64,000 nt of DNA, from NCBI GenBank assembly GCA_047601145.1, contig JASGJW010000002.1:62001-126000 (forward strand), written 5' to 3'. Each line of letters begins with the position of its first letter. Within the stretch, counting starts at the first letter, position 1. The notes under the pieces were generated by a model that saw only the letters and a list, made by a program, of their open reading frames with translations, was not told the DNA's origin and searched no databases. Origin of the DNA: UBA7672 sp047601145 (GTDB lineage Bacteria; Pseudomonadota; Alphaproteobacteria; Caulobacterales; Hyphomonadaceae). Below are positions 25,650 through 34,649 of the stretch, piece after piece. Made by a program: the position numbers and the translations under genes.

Positions 25650-27428
25650 CTAGTCAGCCTTCTTGCCGAAGCGCTGCTTCAGCCATTTGTCGACTTCGGT
25701 TTCGACGCCCGTGCGGCGCATGATGATGTACTGCTGGATGATCGAGATGAAGTTCGACCAGACGTAGTAGATCACGAGGCCCGAGGCGAAGCCGGCGAAC
25801 AGCACCATGAAGATCAGCGGGATCCAGCGCATGATCTGGCGCTGCATCTTGTCCGTCGGCGGCGCTGACAGGCTCTGCAGGCCCACCATGGTTGCCCCGT
25901 AGAGCAACGGGAACACCCCGATGCCGAGCAGGCCGCCGATGAACGGCACGTTGCGCGGTTCCCACGGGATCAGGCCGAACAGGTTGAAGATCGACGTCGG
26001 ATCCGGCGCCGACATGTCGTGGATCCAGCCGAAGAAGGGCGTGTGCCGCATTTCGATGGTGACGGCCAGCGTGTGGAAAAGCGCGTAGAACACGAAGATG
26101 GTCGGCAGCATCGGCAGGCAGCCGGCGACCGGGTTCACCTTCTCGCGCTGGAACAGCTTGGCCTGCTCCTGGCGCATACGCTGCGGATCGGCGGCGAAGC
26201 GTTCCTGGATGGATTTCATTTCCGGCTGCAACAGCCGCATCTTCGACATCGACTTGTACATGCCGAACTGCAACGGGAAGAATACCGTCTTCACCACGAC
26301 CGTCAGAGCAAGAATCGCGAGGCCGAACGAGCCGAACCAGGTCTGGAACAGCTGAAGCAGCCAGAAGAACGGCTTGGTGATGAAGAACAGCCAGCTCCAG
26401 TCGATGGCGTCGGTGAAATAGGGCACCCCGGCCTTCTCATAGTTGTCGAGCACCGAGTAACGCTTGGCTCCGGCGAAGATCTTCGCGATCTTCGTCACTG
26501 ACTGGCCCGGCTGCACAACGTAGGGCGACAGCTGATAGCCCGCCGTGAACGTCGTCTCGCCGTTCAGCTTGCTCGAGCCGCCAAGCATGGTGACTTCTTC
26601 GGTCTGGGGCGGGATCGTCGCCGCCATCCAGTATTTGGTCGTCAGCGAGTTCCAGCCGCCGGTCACGTTGCGTGAGACGGCCTTGCCCTGATTCAGGTCG
26701 TTGTAGTTGAGCTGCTGGTTGGTCTGCCCGCCATACGTGCCGAGCACGCCGCGGTGCGCCTGCTGTTCTGACACCGGCGTAGTCGTGTGCTCGTGCAGCG
26801 CGCGCTGGCGCAACTGCGCCTGCTGGGTCAGCGTGATGGCCTGCGTGCTGAGATTGGTCAGAACGTCGGTGACCGTGAACATGTAGTTCGCGTCGATCTC
26901 GATCGTCCGGTCGATCTTCGCGACCTCGGTCGTATAGTTCAGCTTGAGCGGATTTTCCGGCGTCAACGGGCCCGTGCTGGTCTGTGTCCACACGACGTCG
27001 TCCGTCGTGGAGGAGGGCGATGTCCATGCCACCGTCGCATAGAAGGCTCGGTCGGTGCCTTCAGGAGAAAGAAGCTTGATCTCGCCAGCGACGCGTTTCG
27101 CTTCCTTGTCCTGGATCGTCTCGTAGTAGTTCTTCAGCGACACGTCATCGATGCGCGAGCCCTTGAGCGCGATCGAGCCATCCATCGCCGGCGCATTGAT
27201 CGCGACGCGCTGTCCGGCGGCGAGTTCAGCTGACACCACCTCGAGGCGCGGCTTGAACGTTGCGGTCGGGGGGGCTGCTTCCTGCTTCTGCTGGTTCTGT
27301 TCGGCCACGGCGCGCTGCTGCTGCGCGGCCTTCTGCTGGGGTTCCAGCACAAGGAAATTGTAGACCATGAACAGGCCGAAACACAGGACGAGGGCCAGCA
27401 GCATATTTCGCTGGTCTTGCTGTTCCAT
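25650..27428 (-). CDS. yidC: Membrane protein insertase YidC
   Basis: A 592-residue inner-membrane insertase. An N-terminal anchor (NMLLALVLCFGLFMVYNF) is followed by a large periplasmic beta-sandwich domain (about 60-370). The conserved core starts at about 375 with FFWLLQLFQTWFGSFGLAIL, contains the RLLQPEMKSIQERFAADPQRMRQE cytoplasmic hairpin and NPVAGCLPMLPTIFVFYALF, and ends with transmembrane helices and a short basic tail. It inserts and folds membrane proteins with or without SecYEG. It is 5 bases after rnpA. Confidence 0.97.
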   Translation of the reverse strand: MEQQDQRNMLLALVLCFGLFMVYNFLVLEPQQKAAQQQRAVAEQNQQKQEAAPPTATFKPRLEVVSAELAAGQRVAINAPAMDGSIALKGSRIDDVSLKNYYETIQDKEAKRVAGEIKLLSPEGTDRAFYATVAWTSPSSTTDDVVWTQTSTGPLTPENPLKLNYTTEVAKIDRTIEIDANYMFTVTDVLTNLSTQAITLTQQAQLRQRALHEHTTTPVSEQQAHRGVLGTYGGQTNQQLNYNDLNQGKAVSRNVTGGWNSLTTKYWMAATIPPQTEEVTMLGGSSKLNGETTFTAGYQLSPYVVQPGQSVTKIAKIFAGAKRYSVLDNYEKAGVPYFTDAIDWSWLFFITKPFFWLLQLFQTWFGSFGLAILALTVVVKTVFFPLQFGMYKSMSKMRLLQPEMKSIQERFAADPQRMRQEQAKLFQREKVNPVAGCLPMLPTIFVFYALFHTLAVTIEMRHTPFFGWIHDMSAPDPTSIFNLFGLIPWEPRNVPFIGGLLGIGVFPLLYGATMVGLQSLSAPPTDKMQRQIMRWIPLIFMVLFAGFASGLVIYYVWSNFISIIQQYIIMRRTGVETEVDKWLKQRFGKKAD

Positions 27429-27433
27429 GGAAT

Positions 27434-27820
27434 TCAGGCCCCGGCGGAAGGAGTGGCGGAAGCGGCCGGCGTGGGCGCGCCATCAGCCTTGAAGCGGCGG
27501 CGGAGGCTTATCAACGCCATTTCCATATCGTCAAGCAAACGCGGCCAGGGGGCCGTACCGGTCTCCTGGCGGGCGATGAAGACGTAATCGGCCCCGGGAA
27601 TACCCAGGAGCGGCAGAAGGACGCGCGAAGCCTCGCGCAGCCGCCGGCGGGCCCGGTTCCGAACGACGGAACCGCCCACCTTCTTGGTTGTGGTGAAACC
27701 TTCTCCGGCGACGTCCCGGACCGGGAATCGCCTGCGGCCCTGGACGACCAGGAGCCGCCGCCGTTCGGAATAACCCTCGGCGACATAAAGGAATTCCCGC
27801 CGCGCGCGGAGACGTTCCAC
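27434..27820 (-). CDS. rnpA: Ribonuclease P protein component
   Basis: About 128 residues. The RNase P protein binds the RNA subunit and pre-tRNA 5' leaders. The motif GFTTTKKVGGSVVRNRARRRLRE is the family RNR signature (split here as GFTTTKKVGG and VVRNRARRRLRE), followed by ADYVFIARQE and the helix LLDDMEMALISLRRRF. I place the start at GTG 27820 (MERLRARREF); the frame stays open without a stop back to a GTG at 28006 through the whole of rpmH, so a longer form cannot be excluded. A short Ala/Pro-rich tail is unusual. Confidence 0.88.
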   Translation of the reverse strand: MERLRARREFLYVAEGYSERRRLLVVQGRRRFPVRDVAGEGFTTTKKVGGSVVRNRARRRLREASRVLLPLLGIPGADYVFIARQETGTAPWPRLLDDMEMALISLRRRFKADGAPTPAASATPSAGA

Positions 27821-27858
27821 GGCGACCGGACCCTGATTTTGCTCGTCAGGCTGGCGTG

Positions 27859-27999
27859 TTAGGCGCTGAGGCGCTTGCGGCCCTTGGCGCGTCGAGAGGC
27901 CAGCACCTTCTGGCCGTTCTTGGTCGCCATGCGCGAACGGAACCCGTGGCGCCGCTTGCGCTTCAGGTTGCTCGGTTGGAAAGTCCTTTTGGTGGACAC
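27859..27999 (-). CDS. rpmH: 50S ribosomal protein L34
   Basis: 46 residues, starting at GTG 27999: MSTKRTFQPSNLKRKRRHGF, then RSRMATKNGQKVL and ASRRAKGRKRLSA. This is a full-length, canonical L34. An AAGGGG site lies 9 bases before the GTG. It heads the rpmH-rnpA-yidC-engB run and is preceded by a good promoter. The rnpA frame overlaps it fully in a different register. Confidence 0.96.
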   Translation of the reverse strand: MSTKRTFQPSNLKRKRRHGFRSRMATKNGQKVLASRRAKGRKRLSA

Positions 28000-28035
28000 G
28001 GGTCACAGCCCCTTAAATCCTTCGCGGAGGCGGGG

Positions 28036-28064
28036 GAACTACATGGTCGGGTAGGGCAAGTCAA
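28036..28064 (-). promoter_or_regulatory. Promoter of rpmH
   Basis: On the minus strand TTGACT (28059-28064) is separated by exactly 17 bases from TAGTTC (28036-28041), a typical housekeeping promoter spacing and -35 element for alphaproteobacteria. Transcription would start near 28029, about 30 bases before the rpmH GTG. Confidence 0.6.
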
Positions 28065-28276
28065 GCACGCCCTATCATGCCTAAAAAGCCTTTGCCGGCG
28101 ACGGGTTGCGCCCCTTCCGGCGTGCAACCATCTGGAAAGCGTGGTCGTCGTACCTGGCGGGGACCAGCGCGATGACTGCGGTCGACAAGAAGAGCGGCTC
28201 GGGGCCCTCCGATTCTGATAGGATCGGGTAGCCAGAAACCGCCGGAAAGCTTGGGCCAAACCCAGGGGACGAAACA

Positions 28277-29731
28277 CTGAGCGAGGTACAGCAACTCGAG
28301 GGGGTTGCCGCCCCGGCGATCGCGCCGGCGGCGAAGAAGGCGCATTTCTTCTCCGGACTGCGCGGCCGCTTGCTGCTCCTGACCGCCGGCTTCGTCCTGT
28401 TCGCCGAATTCCTGATCTATCCGGTGCTGGTCGGCTCGGTTCGCAACAACTGGCTGGAAGCGCGCGGGCAGGCCGCCCAGATTGCCGCGCTGGCGGTTGA
28501 AGCCGCGCCCGACGGCCGCGTCAGCGATGAACTTTCAAAGCAGCTTCTCACGAGCGCTCAGGTTATCTCCGTCGCCGTGCAGGAGAAGGATTTCCGCGGC
28601 ATCATCCTGCCGCCCTCAATCGACATCGGCCATGACCTCGTCACTGTCGACCTTCGCGAAGAAAACGGCCTGTCCGGCATCGCCGCCGGCTTCGGCCACA
28701 TGTTCGCGCCCGATGGCCGCTTCCTCCGTATCCTACTCGCGCCGTCGCTGACGAAGGACGAGGCGATGGAAGTCATCGTCCCCGAGCAGGCGCTGAAGAT
28801 GGCGCTGCTCAACTTCTCGAGCACCATTCTTGTCGTCTCGTTGATCGTCTCCGCCGTCGTCGGCGCGCTCGTCTATTTTGCGATCTATCGCCTCGTCGTC
28901 AGGCCGATGCACCGTCTCACCAACGGCATCGTCAGATTCGCCAACGCTCCCGAAGGCGCCGAGATCGAACCGATGCCTGGCGAGAGCGATGAGATGCAGC
29001 GCGCCAATACGGCCCTGCAATCCATGCAGCGCACAGTCTCCGCAGCCTTCCGTCAGCGCAAACGTCTTGCCGAACTGGGCGAGGCCGTCGCCAAGATCAA
29101 CCACGATCTCCGCAACTCCCTCGCCGCTGCACAGATCGTGTCGGAAGGCCTGACCGAATCCGAAGATCCCCGCGTGAAGCGTGCCGCGCCGCGCCTCGAG
29201 CGCGCCATCCAGCGCGCCGTGAACCTCGCCGAGTCGACGCTCAGCTATGGCCGGACGGAACCCAGCGCGCCCAACACGTCATGCATCAATCTTGCGCCAA
29301 TCGTCGAGGAAGCCGCCACCGAAGGCCTGGCCGGATGCGGCGACATCGAATGGCGTCTTGATGACGGTGAGGCCGTATGCGCCATGGCAGACGCGGATCA
29401 CGTCCACCGCATCGTCGCGAACCTCGTCCGCAACGCCGCCCGCGCCATCAAGGAACAACCTGGCCGCAACGGTGGCGGGCGCATCCTGGCCCGGATCCGT
29501 CGGGACGACTCCTGCGCGGTCATCGAGATCGCAGACAACGGCCCCGGCGTGCCCAGTTCCGTCGTCGGCCGCCTGTTCCAGCCTTTCGCTGGTTCCGGCT
29601 CGCGCGGCGGGGCAGGCCTTGGCCTCGCCATTGCGCGCGAACTGGCGCGCGGCATGAAGGGAGATCTCGAACTGTCGCGCAACGGCTCATCTGGCGCGGC
29701 TTTCACGCTCAAGATTCCTGCGGCGGCCTGA
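28277..29731 (+). CDS. Membrane sensor histidine kinase (possible CTG start)
   Basis: 484 residues if started at the CTG at 28277. It has TM1 (LLLLTAGFVLFAEFLIY), a periplasmic region, TM2 (about 180-205) and a HAMP-like linker (VVRPMHRL). The H-box is INHDLRNSLAAAQI with His276, the N-box NLVRNAARAI, and the G-boxes DNGPGVPS and GAGLGLAIARELA. The only downstream alternative, TTG 28370, begins inside the basic GLRGR cap of TM1. The CTG instead has AGGGGA 7 bases upstream, so I favour it. No response regulator gene is adjacent, so it is an orphan kinase. The signal is unknown. Confidence 0.82.
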   Translation: MSEVQQLEGVAAPAIAPAAKKAHFFSGLRGRLLLLTAGFVLFAEFLIYPVLVGSVRNNWLEARGQAAQIAALAVEAAPDGRVSDELSKQLLTSAQVISVAVQEKDFRGIILPPSIDIGHDLVTVDLREENGLSGIAAGFGHMFAPDGRFLRILLAPSLTKDEAMEVIVPEQALKMALLNFSSTILVVSLIVSAVVGALVYFAIYRLVVRPMHRLTNGIVRFANAPEGAEIEPMPGESDEMQRANTALQSMQRTVSAAFRQRKRLAELGEAVAKINHDLRNSLAAAQIVSEGLTESEDPRVKRAAPRLERAIQRAVNLAESTLSYGRTEPSAPNTSCINLAPIVEEAATEGLAGCGDIEWRLDDGEAVCAMADADHVHRIVANLVRNAARAIKEQPGRNGGGRILARIRRDDSCAVIEIADNGPGVPSSVVGRLFQPFAGSGSRGGAGLGLAIARELARGMKGDLELSRNGSSGAAFTLKIPAAA

Positions 29732-29788
29732 TCCGTCATTGACCTCCTATCCGGCCACGGGCAACACAGCCGGAACAGGGGCGGGCGC

Positions 29789-30943
29789 ATGACGGACTCC
29801 ACTGAGCACGCGAACACCGAACAGTCGAAGACCGACCAGGCCTTCGAGAATTACGATCTCAAGGCCGAGGCGCCAGAGGCGCGCAAGCCAACCGTCAGGT
29901 TCGCCTTCGAGTTCCCCGCCCTGCTTGCCCTGTTCCTCCCTGCGGACGAGACCGCACTCGCCGCGCGCAAGACCAGCCGTGTTGCGGGCATTGCATCCGT
30001 CTCGCTTGTGCTCGCAGCGCTTCTCATGGCGTCGCTGGGCCCGATCCTTTCCAGCGGCCATGCGCCCGATCCCCATCACCCGCCGGCAAGCGAAGGGCCC
30101 AGCCTTCACCTGATCCTTGGCCTCATGTCGGCGGCGCTCGGCCTCCTCGGCACGCTGATCGGCCTGTCGGGCATGCGCCGCGGAGCATCGCGGCGGAAAT
30201 GGCTGCATGCGCGCCTCACCACGGAAACGCTTCGCCTCTACCACTTCCATCATATCGCCGCCCGCCTGCCGGAGATCATCGCCATCAACGGCGATCCCAC
30301 GAAGCAAGCCGACTATCTCGCAGAGCGCAACGGAGCCCTGGAACGGCTGAAGGAGCAAATCGTCGCCAACCCGGAAGCCGAGCTGCAGCGGATCATTGCC
30401 CGCAATGGCGAGACCCGCTTCGAGGCGATCACGCCGATGATGCCGGTGGACACCGCGGAAATACCCAAGGTCGCTCAGGATATCTTCGACGTGTGGCGCG
30501 TTCTCCGCGTCAACTGGCAGGCAGGTTACTGCGACGCCAAGCTTGAACATCGCCACAAGGGCCGGATGACCACGCGCCAGTTTGAGGAGTTTTTCATCGG
30601 CCTTGGCTGGTTCTGCGTCGGTGCGATCATCCTGATCCACATCGGCTACTTCATCGGCGCGCTCGCCCAGACGAAGGAACAGCTTCCCTGGCTCGAGGCG
30701 GCGGTCATCTGGACGGCCCTGTTCGCGCTCGGCGGCCGCGCCCTGGAAGACGGTTTCCGCCCCCAGGCCGAGATCGAGCGCTACGAACAATATCGCGCCA
30801 ATGTCCGCGTCGCTTCTGAACGTTTCGAGGCGGCGACGACGTTCGCCTCGAAGGTCGACGCAATGCGGGCTTTTGAACGCACGAGCCTTGAGGAAATGCG
30901 CGTCTTCTTGCGCACCCACGCCCGGGCGCGCTTCCTGCTCTAG
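29789..30943 (+). CDS. Four-TM membrane protein of unknown family, SLATT-like layout
   Basis: A 384-residue protein: a soluble N-terminus (about 1-60), TM1 about 66-87, TM2 about 106-127, then a basic RRGASRRKWLHARLTTETLR segment and a long cytoplasmic helical part (about 135-265), TM3 about 268-291, TM4 about 303-317 and a helical Arg-rich C-terminus. The TM pair followed by an Arg/Trp-rich helix recalls SLATT-type effectors, but I do not recognise a known domain. It follows the histidine kinase by 57 bases in the same direction. Confidence 0.6.
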   Translation: MTDSTEHANTEQSKTDQAFENYDLKAEAPEARKPTVRFAFEFPALLALFLPADETALAARKTSRVAGIASVSLVLAALLMASLGPILSSGHAPDPHHPPASEGPSLHLILGLMSAALGLLGTLIGLSGMRRGASRRKWLHARLTTETLRLYHFHHIAARLPEIIAINGDPTKQADYLAERNGALERLKEQIVANPEAELQRIIARNGETRFEAITPMMPVDTAEIPKVAQDIFDVWRVLRVNWQAGYCDAKLEHRHKGRMTTRQFEEFFIGLGWFCVGAIILIHIGYFIGALAQTKEQLPWLEAAVIWTALFALGGRALEDGFRPQAEIERYEQYRANVRVASERFEAATTFASKVDAMRAFERTSLEEMRVFLRTHARARFLL

Positions 30944-31036
30944 CGCCCAGCAGGTGAGGGCCCGCGGACATGTCCGGGGCCCTCGGGACGCTGTCGGTGT
31001 CGGGACCGGAAGCGTCCTGACCGTGAGGCTTCCTGA

Positions 31037-31657
31037 CTACGATTCGCTCTTCTTCGTGATGTCGTCGGCCGGCGACTTGTCGAGCGCCTTCACCTGGTCA
31101 AGGTGAGCCTGGACGGCCGGCTGGGTCTTGGCTGCAAAGCCCTGCAGGCCTGTATCTTTTCCGTTGGCCGAGAAATCCTTCATCAGGTTCAACGCATTCT
31201 CGTGCGCGTCGGTCTGCTGGTCGATGTACTTGTCGTCGAAGTCCTCGACCTTGGCATTGCGGAGGTCGTCCAGCTTGGCCATGTGATCATTGTCGAGCGC
31301 CATCGGCGGCTCGACCTTCGCGGCGGCCGCAAGCGGCTTCAGCTCGTTCGTCGTCGCAGTGTGCGCATCGATCATCATCTGCGCAAAGTCCTTCACCGCT
31401 TTCACTTTCGAGCGCTCAAGCGCGATCTTGGCGGACTCGATCTCGAACATGTCGGTCAGTGTAGCCTTCTCGACGAAGTTCTTGACGCCGTCATCGACGG
31501 CCGCGGTGTCGACAGTCGTGCCATTGTCGAGGGCGACTTCGCCGGTGCTCTTGGCCTCGCTGGCGGGGTTTTCCGGGGCGCAGGCGGCCATGCCAAGCGC
31601 GAGGGCGGATGCGGCGATCAGCATCGGATATTTTGCGCGGGTCAATTCTCTCTCCAT
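31037..31657 (-). CDS. DUF4142-family lipoprotein
   Basis: About 206 residues. The signal peptide YPMLIAASALALGMAAC gives a probable lipid-attachment Cys. The mature part is the helical DUF4142 domain: NFVEKATLTDMFEIESAKIALERS, VKDFAQMMIDAHT, DDKYIDQQTDAHENAL and QPAVQAHLDQVKAL. DUF4142 proteins are ferritin-like four-helix bundles in the periplasm with no settled function. The start at ATG 31657 or the TTG at 31645 (preceded by GGAGAG) is undecided. Confidence 0.8.
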   Translation of the reverse strand: MERELTRAKYPMLIAASALALGMAACAPENPASEAKSTGEVALDNGTTVDTAAVDDGVKNFVEKATLTDMFEIESAKIALERSKVKAVKDFAQMMIDAHTATTNELKPLAAAAKVEPPMALDNDHMAKLDDLRNAKVEDFDDKYIDQQTDAHENALNLMKDFSANGKDTGLQGFAAKTQPAVQAHLDQVKALDKSPADDITKKSES

Positions 31658-31771
31658 CAGACGTCGAACGACGACGCCGGGGCGGCGCCGCATTGTGTCC
31701 GGAACGTGGAGAGAGCGGAGCAGTTCCTGCCCGCTTAACCTGAATATGTCTTATGACCCGGAAGTAACCTG

Positions 31772-33538
31772 CTATTTCGTGATCTCGATCGCAACGCCTT
31801 CGCGGCGTGGATCGGCGCCGCCCTCGAGCTTGTCCTTGCGCGCGACGATCAGGTTGAGTCCGGAGACCTCACCCGACACTTCCTGCGTCTTGAAGCCCTG
31901 GCCGGAGAGGATGGAGAGCCATTGCTTGCCGGTCGCATTCGGTCCCGCCGTCGCATCCGATGTCTCCACGCGCACCGTCTGGCCGCGCGCGACGATGTTC
32001 GGCAGCGCACTCGCTTCCTGCGCCGTCCTGTTCCAGTCGAGCACCGCCACCAGCGTTTTCGCGACATAACCCACGATGGAGTTCCCGCCCGGCGAGCCCG
32101 TCACCATGAACACTTCGCCCGACTTGTCGAACACGATGGTCGGCGACATCGACGAGCGCGGCCGTTTGCCCGGTCCGGGCGCGTTGGCGACCATCTTGCC
32201 GCCCAGCGTCGGCGGGCGCGTGAAGTCGGTCAGCTGGTTGTTCAGCACGAAGCCGTTGGTCCAGCGCGAGGAGCCGAAGGGCCCCTCCACCGTCATCGTC
32301 ATCGACACGGCGTTGCCGTCGAAATCCACGAACGACATGTGCGAGGTTCCCGGCTGCGCCGCATTGGCGTCACGGCCCCACATGTCCACGATCGGCTTTC
32401 CGTGCAGCACGGCGCCCGGATCGCCCGGTTGAGGCGCATCGCCCGGCTTCAGCCCGGCCGACGCGCGCGAGGCGATGTATTTCGGATTCAATAGGTCTGC
32501 GACCGGAACGGTCACGGCATCGGCGTCGGCCAGGTAATGATCCCGGTCTGCATAGCCGAGCTGTTCGGCGATCACGAAGTCCCGAAGCTTGTCGGCCTCG
32601 GTCGTCGCGCCGGATTTCGCTGTGATCCCGTCATAGAGGGACATGATCTGGTTCATCGCCACGCCGCCGGACGAGGCTGGCGGCGCCGAACAGATCCTGT
32701 ATTCCCGGAAGGGGCCGCACACTGCCGGCTTCACCAGCGCCTTGTACGCCGCGAGGTCCTTCAACGAGAGCTCGCCCTGGATGTCGCCCGCATGGACCGC
32801 GTTGACGATGTTCTGCGCGATCGCGCCGGAATAGAACGCTGCAGGGCCATCCTTCGCGATTGACCGCAACGTCGCCGCATACTCGGGATTGGTGCGACGG
32901 TCGCCGACCGCCAGCGCTTTCCCGTTCGGGAAGAAGTATGCGCCCGACGCGGGGTTCTTGCCTAGTTGTCCGTTCTGAAATCTTGCGCCCAGTGAATTCG
33001 CCAGCCGCGGCGAAACGATGAAGCCTTCATCCGCCAGCTTGATCGCCGCGTCGAACTGCTTACCCCAGGCCAGCTTGCCGAACTTCTCGTGTGCGGTCTT
33101 GTAGAGCGCTACCGCGCCCGGCACGCCTACCGACTTGCCCGACATGATAGCTTCAACGAAGCCGAGATTCTTGCCGTTGACCGTGAAATAGTCGGCCGTC
33201 GCTGTCATGGGCGCTGTCTCGCGCCCATCGATCACCGTCGTCGTGTTCGACTTGCGATCGTACACCACCATGTACCCGCCGCCGCCAAGGCCCGAGCTCT
33301 GCGGCTCCACCAGTCCCAGCACGGCATGCGCCGCGATCGCCGCATCCACGGCGCTGCCGCCCTGGCGCATCACTTCCAGTGCCGCCTCGACCGCGCGCTT
33401 GTCGGCCGCAGAGACCATTGCCCGCCCTGACAGCCGCCATTCTTTCGAGTGCGTTGCAGGCGGCGCGCTCGCCACTGGCGGGGCTGCGCAGGTGGTCAGC
33501 GAAACCGCTGCAACAAAGGCGAAAAGGGTGTGGCGCAT
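31772..33538 (-). CDS. Gamma-glutamyltransferase
   Basis: A 588-residue precursor of a periplasmic Ntn-hydrolase that removes or transfers gamma-glutamyl groups from glutathione and related compounds. It has an N-terminal signal or lipoprotein peptide (VSLTTC), SGRAMVSAADKRAVEAAL, EPQSSGLGGGGYMVVYD, DGRETAP and the autocleavage site before Thr398 in PGTSHMSFVD. The small-subunit motif GSPGGNSI (glycine-rich) follows. The open frame continues upstream to 33652, but the ATG at 33538 opens the signal peptide. Physiological substrate untested. Confidence 0.93.
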   Translation of the reverse strand: MRHTLFAFVAAVSLTTCAAPPVASAPPATHSKEWRLSGRAMVSAADKRAVEAALEVMRQGGSAVDAAIAAHAVLGLVEPQSSGLGGGGYMVVYDRKSNTTTVIDGRETAPMTATADYFTVNGKNLGFVEAIMSGKSVGVPGAVALYKTAHEKFGKLAWGKQFDAAIKLADEGFIVSPRLANSLGARFQNGQLGKNPASGAYFFPNGKALAVGDRRTNPEYAATLRSIAKDGPAAFYSGAIAQNIVNAVHAGDIQGELSLKDLAAYKALVKPAVCGPFREYRICSAPPASSGGVAMNQIMSLYDGITAKSGATTEADKLRDFVIAEQLGYADRDHYLADADAVTVPVADLLNPKYIASRASAGLKPGDAPQPGDPGAVLHGKPIVDMWGRDANAAQPGTSHMSFVDFDGNAVSMTMTVEGPFGSSRWTNGFVLNNQLTDFTRPPTLGGKMVANAPGPGKRPRSSMSPTIVFDKSGEVFMVTGSPGGNSIVGYVAKTLVAVLDWNRTAQEASALPNIVARGQTVRVETSDATAGPNATGKQWLSILSGQGFKTQEVSGEVSGLNLIVARKDKLEGGADPRREGVAIEITK

Positions 33539-33656
33539 TCCGGGGCGCTCCGTCTTGCGTGGAACCAGATCGAGCATCATACAGGCCCATATAGCTTGCT
33601 GGGCCGTCCGCAACTGAACTGACCGTTGAGGCTTGTCAAATGCCGAGGCCATTCAA

Positions 33657-34646
33657 ATGACTGCACGGCCCGGCCCGCTCAATCTCATTACCGATATCGG
33701 CTGCCTGAAAGTGGGGTCAGCCCATGATTCCGGCGCCCAGACCGGCGTCACGGTCATCCGGCCCGATACCCGCGCGGTCGCGGCGGTCGCCGTTGCGGGC
33801 GGAGGACCCGGAACGCGGGAAACGGATGCGTTGGCGCCGGATACGCTGGTCGACGCTGTCGATGCGATCGTCCTGTCGGGCGGTTCCGTCTATGGTCTCG
33901 CCGCAGCCGATGGCGTAGTCGCCGCCCTTGGAGCGGCGGGACAGGGCTTCGCGCTGGTTCCCAACCCGTCCGTGCCGCCATCTCCCGTCGTGCCGGCTGC
34001 AATCCTCTTCGATCTCGCCAATCCCGGTAACAAGGCCTGGGGCGAGACACCGCCCTATCGCGCGCTCGGCATGGCGGCGCTGAAAGACGCAAAGCCGCAT
34101 TTCGACCTTGGCCGCGCCGGCGCTGGTTATGGCGCACGGGCAGGGCAGGCGCCCGGCGGTCTCGGCTCTACAAGCATCGCAACCGATGACGGGATCATCG
34201 TTGGCGCCCTTGCCGCAGTGAATTCGTTCGGCTCAGTCCGGATGCCGGGTTCAGACGCCTATTGGGCCTGGCCATACGAGCAGGGCGCCGAGTTCGGTGG
34301 TGCGCGTCCGCCCGCCAATTACATGCTCGATCTCGATGATTGGGGCGCAGCCAAGATCAACCCCGGCACGCCGTCCGGCCGCACCAACACGACGATCGCC
34401 TGTGTCGCAACCAATGTCGCGCTCGCCCCTGCCGAAGCGCAGCGTGTCGCCAAGATGGCCCTGAGTGGTGTCTCGCGCGCCGTCCGTCCTGCTTTCGCGC
34501 CCTTCGATGGCGACGTTGTCTTCTGCCTGTCGACCGCACAGGTCGAGCGCTCCGACATCGGCCCGCTCATGATCGCCCGCATCGGCGAACTCGCCGCCGG
34601 TTGCCTCGCTCGCGCCATCGCCCGCGGCGTCCACGCCGCAAGCTAG
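33657..34646 (+). CDS. P1 family peptidase (DmpA/BapA-type aminopeptidase)
   Basis: A 329-residue cytoplasmic Ntn-type enzyme that self-cleaves. Features are LNLITDIGCLKVGSAHD, TGVTVIRP, IVLSGGSVYGLAAADGVVAAL, the PYRALG region, and the cleavage site between Asn244 and Thr245 in SGRTNTTIACVATN, the segment that gives the catalytic N-terminal nucleophile (Ser in DmpA, Thr here). Relatives release N-terminal D- or beta-amino acids. The ATG at 33657 is preferred over the TTG at 33633. It is divergent from GGT. Confidence 0.88.
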   Translation: MTARPGPLNLITDIGCLKVGSAHDSGAQTGVTVIRPDTRAVAAVAVAGGGPGTRETDALAPDTLVDAVDAIVLSGGSVYGLAAADGVVAALGAAGQGFALVPNPSVPPSPVVPAAILFDLANPGNKAWGETPPYRALGMAALKDAKPHFDLGRAGAGYGARAGQAPGGLGSTSIATDDGIIVGALAAVNSFGSVRMPGSDAYWAWPYEQGAEFGGARPPANYMLDLDDWGAAKINPGTPSGRTNTTIACVATNVALAPAEAQRVAKMALSGVSRAVRPAFAPFDGDVVFCLSTAQVERSDIGPLMIARIGELAAGCLARAIARGVHAAS

Positions 34647-34649
34647 CGT

